From contig CM057057.1 in assembly GCA_029945375.1 (NCBI GenBank), positions 2,666,001-2,730,000 of the forward strand: a DNA stretch of 64,000 nucleotides, given 5' to 3'. The notes under the pieces were generated by a model that saw nothing but the letters and a program-made list of their open reading frames with translations, made no database searches and was not told the DNA's origin. Positions 47,029 to 58,224 of this stretch are shown here, piece after piece (positions within the stretch are counted from its first letter, which is position 1; each line of letters opens with the position of its first letter). The stretch comes from Agaricus subrufescens. Its lineage: Eukaryota > Basidiomycota > Agaricomycetes > Agaricales > Agaricaceae. The translations under genes were made by a program, and so were the position numbers.

Positions 47029-50000
47029 TTACACACTGGTTGTGAGGCTGGAATATCCGATCCAATAATCTGCGGGTTTGGGTTCGTAGGTCGATTCCCT
47101 TGGGGGTGCCGGTAGAGGATTAGACCGAAGCGGCAAGTCCTTCTCCAAATAATCTTTCCTCTCAGCGCTGTCTACACCACCAGCACCAGCACCCGAGGCG
47201 CCCAACAATCCAGGACTCGAACCGCCATACGGACCATAATATCCACCATATCTATAAGGCCCAGCACCATTCAGTAATGCAACATCTGAGGGTATATCGT
47301 ACGACGTAATCGATTCGCGTAGACTCGGGATTGTAGGCGGACTAGGAAAGCACCCACTTCCATTAGCTGTTCCTAATGAGACTGGAGAATAAATCGTATA
47401 AGGAGGCTGAGGAGAGCGAAGCGAGTTCTGAACGACAAAAGCTGTATGGCTAGATCCATGAATTCCATTTGTAGTGCCAGGCCCAAGGTTCATACCCATA
47501 GTCATAGCGACTTGCGTATCAATAGAGCCAGCGAATGGAGGGTCAGTAGAAGGAACCATGCCGGCTTGAGCTCCGTTAGCTTCTGTCCCATACATACTCC
47601 GAGCTTTCCACAATCGCTCAATCTCCCAAGCCTCTTTTGCTCTGACAGCATTTAAGTCTGCAGCTGAGGGAAGTTCAGAGGTTGGGCGCACTGAAGTAGA
47701 CGGCTGCCGCGTGAGAGGAACGTCTGTGCTCGAGGACTCGGAAGTATCATTTGGCGGGGGCGGTGGCTGAGGTTTATTGAGATTTGGTTTCTCTGTTGGA
47801 TTGTCCGTTCGCTCAGACTTTCTATGTCGTTCCTTTTCTCTTCGGCGCCTTCGTTCTTCCTTCTCCTTGTCATGAGATCTATGATCTCTGGGTCTATCCT
47901 TTTCATCTCTCGTCTTCCGATCTTCACAACCCCGATGTCCCCTACTTCTATGTTCCTCCTTGCTCTTCCTCTCTTTCTTCTCTTTCTCTTCCTTACTCTT
48001 ACGCTCCTCTCTCCTCTTCCTCCTCTCCTCCCTCTCCTTTTCTTTCTCCTTCGCCTTTCGCTCCTCTCGTTCCCGTTCTTTCCTCTCCCTCTCTTTCTCT
48101 TTCTCCTTCCTTCGCTGTTCTTCCTTCTCTTTTCGCTCCTCCTCTTTTCTCGCCAACTCCTCAAGCTGCTTTTTGAGCTCCTCCTCTTTTTCTCGCCAAG
48201 CTTGTTCCTCTCTTTCTCTCTCGCGTTTAGCTTGTTCCTCCCTCTCTTTCTCTCGCCTTAAGTGTTCCTCCCAGTCGCGCCTAATACGTTCATCGCGTTC
48301 TCTTTCTCTCCTAGCTTGCTCCTCCCGCTCCCTTTCCCTTTCTCTTCTGGCTTGCTCCTCCCTCTCCCTTTCTCTATCCCTTCTTGCTTGTTCCTCTCTT
48401 TCTCTCTCCCTCCTTGCTTGTTCCTCCCGCTCCCTCCTTGCCTGTTCCTCCCGCTCCCTCCTTACCTGTTCCTCCCGCTCCCTCTCCTTTCTGGCTTGCT
48501 CCTCCCTCTCCCTCTCCCTTTCTCTCTCTCGTCTGATATGTTCTTCTCGTTCTCGTTCCCTCTCCCTCCTCGAACGTTCCTCCCGTTCTCGCTCACGTTC
48601 GCGCTCCTTTTCTCGCCTTATCTGTTCCTCTCGTTCTCTTTCCTTCTCCCGCCTAGCTTGTTCCTCCTTCTCTCTCGCCCTCTCCCTCCTCGCTTGTTCC
48701 TCACGCTCACGTTCTCTCGCTCTCTCCCTCTTCGCCTGTTCCTCCTGCCTCGAAAGCGAAGATTCTCTACGAACTCCTTGTCCGCCATATCCAGAATTAC
48801 TCAACGGCCTCCCGTTCACACCATTACCATTCAGAGACTCTGGTGAGCTTTTCATGGTATAACGATAGCTTTTCCGTCTATCACTTTCATCTTGATGAGC
48901 TCTACTCTCCCTCTTCTCACTTTCCCTCTCCCTTTCTCGTCGACTCTCCCTCTTATAAGCCTTCTCTCGCTCCCTTTCCTTCTCCCTCTCGCGTTCTCTC
49001 TCTCTTTCCGTTAATTTGGGGGAATGATGTTGATCGGGATCAGGAACTACGGTGACGGTAGTCCGTCTGGAACTCGATTTGGAGTTTTCTTGGGTCAATT
49101 GTGGGGAAGGCGAGAGTGAAGATGTGACAGTAACGGATGGTTGAGAAAGTGGTGATTTTGCAGCGGGTTTAGATGGAGGTATTGGTGCTGGTGGAGGAAC
49201 TTGAGGTGTGGCAGGCATTGTGATTCCGCCATCACCCGTATAGGGTGTCGGTGGATTAGCTAAAACTGAGATATTAGAGAGTGGGGTATCGGCATAAGAT
49301 AGATAGGATCTCGAGTCGTCTAGATCATGATTCACATCAGGCTGAAGTCCGGTATCATGTGATGGACCAGGGAAAGGGACAGAAGAAGTGGCTGCGGTGG
49401 CTGCGGTGTTGGAAGAAATGACCGACTCCATGGTGGAGATGGGACGATTGGGGACTTGGGGAAGCAGCGGTGAGTGAGGATGTGATGGAGCGGTGGAATA
49501 ACTGGTTGATGCACGCCCGACTGCCGGGTCGATTATGGGCCTGGGTGGTACAAGTGGGGTGCCGGGCTCCAGAGAGACGTCAGCCGCCCGAGGGGTGGTC
49601 TGGTCATCAGAACTTGTGGGAACGGGAGAAGACGAGTGTGAAAGGCGGGGTTGTGGGGGAAGATCATTCTTTGCAACAGGGGGAGGAACGGGCGTTGGTG
49701 GCAATACTGATGTATGCACTGATTTGGGCGGGAGCGTAGGCGGATTCCCACTATGCCCGGCTGGACCGATATGTGAGGGTGACTCGGAGGGAATGTCCGG
49801 ATTCGCGATGGTGAGCCTCCCGATAGAGAAAGGCGCCTCTACAGAGATGGAAGAACCGCTGTCCTCTTTTCGATGACGAGGCGCAGCATACGACGTATCT
49901 ATTGAGGGAGGAGGTATCCGTTTCACCGAGGATCGCTCCTGCGTTTCCTTGACATGAGGAGGTACAATTTCCTTGACATGAGGAGGCACAATCGATTCCC

Positions 50001-51022
50001 GAGGCTCCTGCGATTGGACGATGTCCCTGGTATCGGCTGCTTCTACATGTTGCCAGTCGTCTTCTGGCCGGTGCGATCGGCCATGGCCATCAAATGAACG
50101 TCGGATGAAACTTAGCTTGCGGGCGAAACGATCGAGCATACTACCTCGCTTCTCCTTTTTGAGGGAGGGATGGGAGGATAGATTTGTTGGTTGACCGAGA
50201 GGAGGTGCGACAGACATTCGTTTGGGCAGCTGGGGATTCTGCTCGACGGTGTGGGTCAATAGAACGGTTTTCTCGGTTTCTGGATCTTTCTTGGCTACTG
50301 CCGATGGCTTCTGTCGCTTGCTGAGCTTGCGGGGCAAATGAATTGGCGGGAATTCATGGACAGCGGATGTAGATTGGGACAGAGGAGACTTGAAGGTGGT
50401 CTGGTATCCCGTCTGGGCAGCGGTCATGCTGGCGTGGCGCGGCCTGCGAGGTTGCTGTGAGGGAGTGCGCGTCAATACACGTAGAAAAGATGAGCACTGA
50501 TACGGCGCGCACGTCATAGTTATCAGAGTTGGAGGTCGCAGGCAGGCCTATGTCATAGGGAGAAGTGTGGTGCCAGTTGGTGCCCCACGGGTCGGTGACA
50601 TCCATGAGGTCGACATTGTCTGGGGTGCCCTGCGAGGTCTTGCGGGAGCGCTGCTTGTCTGCGACGCGGGTCTGGGAGGACGAGGGCGTGGGGAGGGGCG
50701 AGCGGGAGGCGGAGGGGGGCCCTGCGTCGCTGCTGCTGATGGGCGGGAAGGAGGGGGAGAAGACGGAGGGGGGGCGGGCGCCGGGGCGGATCTGGGAGGG
50801 TGGGATGAGGTGGATGTTGCGGTAGAAGCGGGGGCCGACGGGGTTGTGGAGGGGGTAGAAGCGGTGGTAGCCCGGGAGGGGCACGGCGTCCCAGACGTCG
50901 TACGAAACGGCCATCTTGTCGGGCAGGATGGAGAGGGTGGGCGGAAAGGAGGTGCGGCGGTCGTCGTCGGGCACCGGGGGCGGGGCATCCGAGTGCGACG
51001 AGCGTTTGAGCGGGTTGCGCAT
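47029..51022 (-). CDS. Long disordered protein with Arg/Glu (RERE) repeat coiled coil
   Basis: Start ATG is at 51022 (MRNPLKRSSHSD) and stop TAA at 47031-47029. One intron (about 50506-50452) joins TSNSDNYD to QPRRPRHASM. The product is about 1,310 residues. The N-terminus has a conserved-looking block (MAVSYDVWDAVPLPGYHRF, then PVGPRFYRNIHL). A Ser/Pro-rich region follows, then about 400 residues (about 48980-47830) made almost only of Arg, Glu, Lys and Gln in REREREEQARRE-type units, then a Lys/Glu/Arg tail with RS/RD pairs. The C-terminus is Gly/Tyr/Pro-rich (NGAGPYRYGGYYGPYGG). Such a run should form a very long single helix or coiled coil. No known family was recognised. Confidence 0.75.
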
Positions 51023-51097
51023 AGGTCGACGCGCTCAAGAGCCAAGACACGTGCCCCCCCGGCTCTGATCGGCCTCGCCCTTTTTTCTGCCCCGACC
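51023..51097. promoter_or_regulatory. Very short divergent promoter (RERE protein / ADE5,7)
   Basis: Only 75 nt separate the opposing ATGs. Core promoters or 5' leaders must overlap the coding starts or each other. The spacer is C-rich towards the ADE5,7 side (gcccttttttctgccccgacc). Confidence 0.5.
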
Positions 51098-54044
51098 ATG
51101 TCCCTCAAGATCCTCCTCCTCGGCGCAGGCGGCAGGGAGCACGCCCTCGCCTGGCGCCTCGCTCGCTCCGACCTCGTCGAGCACATCTACGTCTGTCCCG
51201 GCAACGCCGGCACCCTCGCCGCCAACAAGTGCTCTAATCTTGACGTTATCTCCCTGACCGACTTTCCTGGCCTAGTCGCCTTTGCCCTCAAAAACGAGGT
51301 CGGTGCCGTTCATTTCACCCCCCCTTCGCGCATCGACCCTTTTCCAAACAGGTCAACCTCGTCGTTCCTGGTCCTGAGCAGCCCCTGGTCGACGGCATAG
51401 AGACCCACTTCCGTAATGGTCAGTCCAGATCGCTTAGATCGCCCCCCCTCTCTCAACATCGCTCCAGTCGGCATCCCCTTCTTCGGTCCCAATGTCCTCG
51501 CCGCCAAAATGGAGGGCTCCAAGGCCTTCGCAAAGGACTTTATGATGCGCCACGGCATCCCCACCGCAAAATTCAAGGTCTTTGGCACCAACCAATACGA
51601 GAACGCCTGTGACTACATAAAATCATGCGGCCACCCCGTCGTACTCAAGGCCAGTGGTCTCGCTGCCGGAAAAGGTGTCCTCATCCCCGGCTCTCAAGAA
51701 GAGGCCCTCGCCCAGCTCAAACAGATCATGGTCGACCGTGCTTTCGGCAGCGCAGGTTCGAGCTCAGACAAAAACTGCGTAGATTTTCTCTTGAATTCAT
51801 ACCCACGTAGGAAATGAGGTCGTCATTGAGCAGTACCTTGAGGGGCCCGAGATCTCTGTCCTCGCCTTCTCCGATGGCTACTCGATCGTCCCCCTCCCCC
51901 CTGCCCAAGACCACAAACGCGTTGGTGACGGGGACACTGGTCCCAACACAGGTGGCATGGGAGCATATGCTCCTGCACCTGCAGCTAAACCAGAAATTGT
52001 GAAACGTATCCAGAAGGAGATTTTACGGCCGACCATCGATGGTATGCGTCGTGAAGGTCGGTATCCCGCTATTTTCCCTCTTGATTTGTCTGACAAACCA
52101 AAATCCTTTTCAAGGGTTTCCATTCGTGGGCATGCTCTTCACAGGCATCATACTCACAAAATCTGGTCCCAAAGTTCTAGAATACAACGTTCGATTTGGC
52201 GATCCTGAAACCGAAGCCATCTTACTTCTCCTCGACGACAAAACCGACCTGGCTGCCATCCTCCATGTCGGTACCCTCTCTTCACCCAATCTAATGATCC
52301 CCTCACTTGGCTCGAATGCTACAGGCTTGTGCCGAGCACCATCTCGACTCTATCGACATAAGATTCAAACCTGGCTTTGCCGTCTCTGTCGTGTTAGCGG
52401 CAGCAGGATACCCTGGCAGCTATGAAAAGAACAAGGAAATTATCTTCACCCGCGTTCCCTATGACTGTGTGTATCCTATCTCTCTACTCTTTTCACGCGC
52501 CACTAACCCTACTTTCAGTCCATATCTTCCATGCTGGTACCAAAGAGGTCAATGATAGGGTTTATACCAACGGCGGTCGCGTCCTTGTGGTTGCAGCATA
52601 CGCGCAATCCCTCGAAAAAGCTCTCGAGTATGCCTATCAGGGTATCGAGACCATAAATTTCGAAGGCAAAACTTTCCGTCGTGATATCGCTCATCGGTTG
52701 GTGTTCCTCTTGATCCTCCTTTTCCCTCATCCTGAAGATTGTCCTTTTCCAGCGCACTCACTTCAGAAGCAAAAGCTCTTGCGGTTAACTGTACATCCCT
52801 GACATATGCTCAAGCAGGTGTTTCAGTCGACGCAGGAAATGACCTTGTTGAAATCATCAAACCCTCCGTACGCGCCACCCGTCGTCCGGGTGCCGATGCA
52901 GAAATAGGTGGATTCGGCGGTGCCTTTGACATTAAAGCCATAGGATACGAAGATCCAATACTTGTCAGTGGAACTGACGGCGTTGGTACAAAATTAAAAG
53001 TTGCTATCGAGACCGGTATAAATGACCTTATTGGTGCGGACTGGTTTCACCGTCGAGCCCGACCTGTGAAGCTAATACTGCATGAGAAGGTGCTGACCTT
53101 GTTGCAATGTCGGTCAATGATTTATTGGTTCAAGGAGCTGAACCCCTTTTCTTCCTCGATTACTATGGATGCAGTAGACTCGACGTTCCTGTCGCTGCAG
53201 AAGTAATCAAAGGCATAGCCGAGGCTTGTCGTCGATCCAACTGTGCTCTTGTTGGTGGCGAAACGGCTGAAATGCCCGGCATGTATCGTGAAGGTTAGCG
53301 TGATGTTTGGTCCCCCTCTTTGTATCATTTACCAATATAACCCCAGGTGATTATGATCTCGCGGGTTTCTCTGTTGGTGCTGTTGAGCGTCAACTTCTTT
53401 TACCCAAAAAAGAGGCTATCCAAGAAGGTGATATACTTCTGGGACTGACTTCTTCTGGTGTGCACGCCAACGGATTCTCGCTCATTCGTAAAATCATATC
53501 TCGATCTCAATATACATACTCTTCTCCATGCCCTTGGGAGAATGCCAGCATTGGAATTGCATCAGCGCATGACCCACTACCCTCCTCCCCATCTGCTCAG
53601 GCCACCTCTCCTCCAGCCATTACCCTCGGGCGAGCCCTTCTCGAGCCCACTCGGATTTACGTTTCTCAGATCCTACCTGTCGCCAAACGTGGTCTCATCA
53701 AATCGATGGCAAACATCACTGGTGGTGGATTTATCGATAACATTCCCCGCTCTTTACCCGGAAACCTTGGATGCTATGTTGACGCCAGCACTTGGCCCTA
53801 TCCGCCCGTTTTCCAATGGTTAAAACGTGAAGGTGTGGTTGATGCTTTAGAGATGGCTAGAACTTTCAATAATGGTATTGGAATGGTATTGGTTGTGAGT
53901 CCGAGGGACGTGAAACTTGTTAAGGAGTTACTAGAGAGGGATGATGAAAACGTTAAGGAGAAGGCGGAGGTGTATGAAATTGGGATGGTTACGAGAGATG
54001 TAGGTGTTGAAATGAAGAATCTAAAGGCTTGGTCCTCGTTGTAG
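51098..54044 (+). CDS. ADE5,7: Bifunctional GAR synthetase / AIR synthetase (purine biosynthesis)
   Basis: ATG is at 51098 ([19 protein letters not shown]) and stop TAG at 54042-54044, in about ten exons. The GARS half shows [50 protein letters not shown] (ATP-grasp), [18 protein letters not shown] and [13 protein letters not shown]. The AIRS half shows [83 protein letters not shown] and [13 protein letters not shown]. It catalyses steps 2 and 5 of de novo purine synthesis in the cytosol. An extra Ser/Pro/Ala-rich insert lies in the AIRS half (53510-53615), before [13 protein letters not shown]. The fused gene is normal for fungi. Confidence 0.96.
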
Positions 54045-54383
54045 AAAATGTAAATTGATTTTTGTTTGTGTTAGAAGCATGCGATATGTATGTATTTACG
54101 TAGAAGTTTGGCCTAAAATGAGTATGATAGATTTATTGACCAGACAGTACCTCTGACAACCACCGTACAATCACAAGTGCACCACTCAGAACCATCATTG
54201 TCCGACTCAACATCAACCCAATTACTTTTTTTTTCAATTTTCACTCGTAGCACAAATGCACCACCCGGTACCACAATTATCCAACTCGACATCAACCCAA
54301 TTACTTTTTCAATCTTCTCTCGTGACATTCATTTCACCAGTTGACCTTGTTCAGGACACAGTAGTGTCCGCTTTTTTTCCCAA
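54045..54383. terminator. Convergent 3' region between ADE5,7 and the ureohydrolase
   Basis: About 340 nt between two converging stops. It contains the imperfect tandem repeat described separately and T-runs at 54226-54240 and 54370-54380. No gene was seen. Confidence 0.4.
54173..54326. repeat. Two-copy imperfect tandem repeat (about 77 nt unit)
   Basis: Unit 1 (54173-54251) begins acaagtgcaccactcagaac and unit 2 (54252-54326) begins acaaatgcaccacccggtac. Both continue with cgactcaacatcaacccaattac (ctcg in the second), a T-run and a ctcgt end. They differ by scattered substitutions and T-run length. Confidence 0.85.
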
Positions 54384-56308
54384 TTATTTCGCCTTTGATA
54401 AGATGCTTTTGCGTTTCGGAGGGTTGTCGGCCAAGAACATAGAGAGGAAATCATGAACGAAGTCTGCTGCTGCTATACCAGTCGTCTCGGCTGTTTAAAG
54501 AAAACCCCGTGGTTGAACAATCGAGTATCTTACAAACAGGGAAAGAAAGAAGAAAGAAAGAAAGGGGGGGCATACCGTGATCGTATGCGGGTGCGACTTC
54601 CACGACGTCAGCGCCACTGGTAAAAAAGGGTTATTTGTTTAGTTTAGGAATGGATGGATGAAGGGAGGCGTACACGAAATTGAGACCAGCGAGGCCTCTG
54701 AGAATGCGTTTGACTTCACGAACAGTCCATCCTCCTGCTTCAGGAGTACCAGCTGTGTGAGATGATGAGAGGAGCTTATCGGGGTATATTAGTAGGTTAT
54801 GTAGGCTCACTTCCTGGCGCCAATCCTGGATCTTTGTGGCGCAAAGGTTATTTCGAATTGTGGCGTTCGGAAGAGAAAAGGTTTACATACCGACGACGTC
54901 TATATCAAGGCTATGAATATACAAATTAACTGATGTTCGGACGGGGGTGATACAGTAACAAACCTTAGGTACACCGGGCTGTCGCCTATGCGCTCTCGAA
55001 TACGTTCGATGATTGCAGGGATAGAGTAATCATCAATATCATCGGTCGTAATCACCTGAAAACCAACTACATCGTCATTCTCCAAATCTGACACACCCTA
55101 GTTGGATTTCAATATTGAATAGTTGAAGCTAAGTTGGAGTAGAGTTGAACACGTACGCCGAGTTTACAACGAATTCCAGCATGAATGCTATTATTAGCGA
55201 TGAGACCTTCTTCGCTGGCGAGATAGAAGAAGGTGCCGTGAGTGACGCGGGCTTGTGCAGTCGCTTGGCCTGGGTATGAGGCCCATGTATCCTGTGAAAG
55301 AGAATACGTTAACAAAAACCCATTGTACAAGGGTAAAAATACATCCGCGCACCAGATGCGCATCAAAGTGAATGACAGATATCGGGCCGTAGACTTTATA
55401 CAAGGAGCGAAGAATAGGCAACACCTAAAACAATATAGACCCTGTTTAGCACCGACAGAAAAACGTGGCAGATCACCAGGTATTGCACACTCACGATGGT
55501 ATGATCTCCGCCAAGACTAGATAAGAAGGCCTTGTGTCGAGATCTTCGAAAGATATAGATTAAGAGTACCATGCGTACCTAACGACTCGTGGATGAATCA
55601 ACCCATCTTTGGACAAAACAGGGCGGTCAGAACTTGCAGAACCCTCCTTGACGGATGCCGGCGTTCTCGCAAGCAGAGATGAATAAGCAACCTCTATCTG
55701 ATCTACAGCCAAAGCGTTGTCAAAGGGGCTGACAGGCACCTAATATCCGAGGCGCCGATGTCATCTTCGAGGAGATAAATATAAGAGATTGAGAAATACA
55801 CGTACGTCGCCACAATCAACAACTTTGGAACCCTGCTCATATGGGTTTACACCCCATGACATGGTATAGCCCCTCGCTTCCCTCTGTCTTCTACTCCCAG
55901 AACGAATCGCATAAGGACCAAACCGCGCCCTATTTTTTTAATTCAGATTCATCAACTTAGCTGCCTATTAATGCGAGCATCAAATACAGATACACACCCT
56001 GTTCGATAGCTAACTGTTGTGTCAAGAGGCATTCCGATAATCGCGATATCGAACGGGACATCTTCTTTCTCCAAACAACGATAGTATGGCAGATGTGAGA
56101 AGGACAAAGGACCAGAAAAAGGTTGATCGATCTGTGGTCCATACTTTTCCAGCCAAGTCGGTTCTTTGCTCGCTTGTGCATCTGGAAAAACGGGCCCGTC
56201 GACGAAGGAATTTTGCCCTAAGACCTCTTGAGGCTCGTCATACTGTCCTTTCACCGACGCAATTACCAAGGACAAGAGAGTAATTAAAGTGGACGCCTTC
56301 AAGACCAT
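54384..56308 (-). CDS. Agmatinase/arginase-family ureohydrolase with signal peptide
   Basis: Start ATG is at 56308 (MVLKASTLITLLSLVIASVKG) and stop TAA at 54386-54384, in about nine exons. The first 21 residues form a clear secretory signal. After it come FDIAIIGMPLDTTVSYRTG, ARFGPYAIRSGSRR, YTMSWGVNPYEQG, LGGDHTI, ISVIHFDAHLDTWASY, ITTDDID, LDIDVVDPGLAPGTGTPE and GADVVEVAPAYDH. These include the His and Asp residues that bind the two Mn ions in this family (GGDH, DAHxD, DxD). The guanidino substrate is uncertain: agmatine is likely, other guanidino acids are possible. A secreted or vacuolar ureohydrolase would be unlike the cytosolic arginase. Confidence 0.85.
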
Positions 56309-56695
56309 CGGGGTTACTAGTCAGTGAATGTGTGAACCCCAGCTAAAACGCCGATGGGACGGACATTGATGGGTCCCACTCTGTCGTTCATTGATACCGC
56401 TTCTTCCATTTTCTGATAATTCCACATGCTTAGGAAAGCTGAAAATAGTTTTTGTCGCACGTTGGAGCAGAGAGTGGTTTGCATACTCTGTGATGATCAA
56501 ACCTCACCCGAGATTCCTAATTCTTATTGAACTGAACAATTCGAGTTTAATGACTACAACAATTGGAATTTTTGAAATGTTATACATGGAGACAAGAATA
56601 GTTACAACATAGTCCTTTGCGACGAGAAGTTGAGTATCACCGTAAATCATTAGTTCGGAATCCACTAGGCCTGAAAAACATCCCAAGTTTACTCC
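56309..56695. other. Intergenic region
   Basis: About 390 nt with no gene. The part 56385-56425 (ending attccacatgcttaggaaagc) recurs at 59937-59990 beyond the second phosphoesterase gene, marking the edge of the tandem phosphoesterase unit. Confidence 0.5.
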
Positions 56696-58224
56696 CTAAT
56701 TCTTCTTCTTGATAGGAACTGGCAAGTCCAAACCAGGGCAACCGGTGACCGCGCATACAGATCGGCCACTCACACACTTCGCATTGAAATCGGGAAGCGT
56801 GAAGTTCGTGACCATCCCTTTAATGTTGAAAGGCCCGGCGGTGGCGCTCACTCCGTTAAGCATTGGAATGTTCTTGTCCTTGACATTCTTGTTCTTGTAC
56901 CCGGTCTCAGCAGCGACAAATCCAAAGACGTTCGACATCGTCCTAATGCCACATTGATATCGCGGAATAAGATATCTGCACGTATCACACTTACGCATTA
57001 GTGTCTTGGCGACCAAGGCATTGCAGATCCCAATTCCATTGTACCGTACTCAGCTCACTGTAGTGAGTGAGGAAAGTGTCGTCAGTAGTTCCTCTGAATT
57101 CCTTTGGTACTCCATTGCCGAGCGCCATCGTAAATATGTTGTTGTTGATAGTCCCCGTACCATTCTCGTCATAGGTGAATACAATAATGGTTTTAGGTCC
57201 GTTGAAATTGGGATTGTCCAATAATGGTGTGAGGAAGTAGTCCAACCACTCCCCTTGGAAGGCAACGTCGGTGTCGTGACCATCATTCACCATGTTTGGG
57301 ACAATGTACATGAATTGTGGGAGAACGCCTGCATCGAGGTCCACAGCAAAGTCGTTCATGTTACGAATACGTGCGGCACGGGCGGGGACAGTAGCAACCG
57401 AGTCATAGATAATCAACTGGTTGTGCTTCCGCATGTAGAATGGATAATCCGGCGCGCTCTTGTTCAGGTAGTTTGTCGATGCGAAGCTATCAACGATCAC
57501 AGATAAGACAGTTGATATGGGAATTGGTGTATCCTTCCTTACTTCAAGACTCCAGAGCCGTCCGTGGGTAAATTTTCGTAGTACCCTGCCCAACTGACAC
57601 CACGCTCTTCGAGAAGATCGACAATCGTTGGGATACTAAATGCATTTTTATTATATTTTGCGGACAAATTACTTCTGAGATGTATGTACGTACTGTGCAG
57701 GAACTGCGTGCATTGCGTCGTCACCCATGCCCCAGGTGTCTCCTCCAGATTGGCAAACATAGTTCGGTTCTGAAGGGTGGCCGCATGCGAAGTAGTTGGA
57801 GAAAACGACACCTTTTTTGGCGAACTTGGAAATAACGGACTGGAATAAAAGTTTCTATTGAGCAACAAGGGGAGCGAAAGATAAGATAGAAACAGGTACA
57901 TTGCTGGCCGAATCCTTGAAGTCCGTGTTTTCCATAGTTATCTGGTCAAAGGGCGTTAATACGACTTCGTTAGCAGCGGAATAACGTGCTTACGATGATA
58001 ATACGATCAAAAACTTTGCCTTTGACCTGATTAGCCACAGGCAAGGTGGTGTTCGCCTTTCCGACATAGTTGTTGGATTGTAAAGTGGGACTCTTCGAAG
58101 GGACCTCGAACGGGCCGGGATCGTCCTAGTCAAGGTTGAGTAAACAAAGAAAAACAAAGTGATGGCTGCATACTGCGGCCAATGCGACAGGCAAAAGCAA
58201 CAACAAACTGCTGAAGAAAAACAT
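56696..58224 (-). CDS. Secreted phosphoesterase/acid-phosphatase-like protein, copy A
   Basis: Start ATG is at 58224-58222 (MFFFSSLLLLLPVALAA, a signal peptide) and stop TAG at 56698-56696, in about seven exons. Motifs are those of the fungal phosphoesterase family of acid phosphatases and phospholipase-C-like enzymes: KVFDRIII, TMENTDF, FSNYFACGHPSEPNYV (around the expected active-site Ser/Thr), IPTIVDLLEERGVSWAGYYE, YDSVATVPARAARIRNMNDF, MYIVPNMVNDGHDTD, WLDYFLTPLL and IIVFTYDENG, then a C-terminal Cys-containing domain ending LPVPIKKKN. The likely role is release of phosphate outside the cell. It is the first of three direct copies and appears intact. Confidence 0.83.

Noticed and set aside
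47652..48862. Long plus-strand ORFs opposite the RERE repeat region
   Set aside because: They are the antisense reading of an Arg/Glu-rich repeat (Ser/Leu/Phe/Pro-rich) and share no family features. The minus-strand gene explains the open frames.
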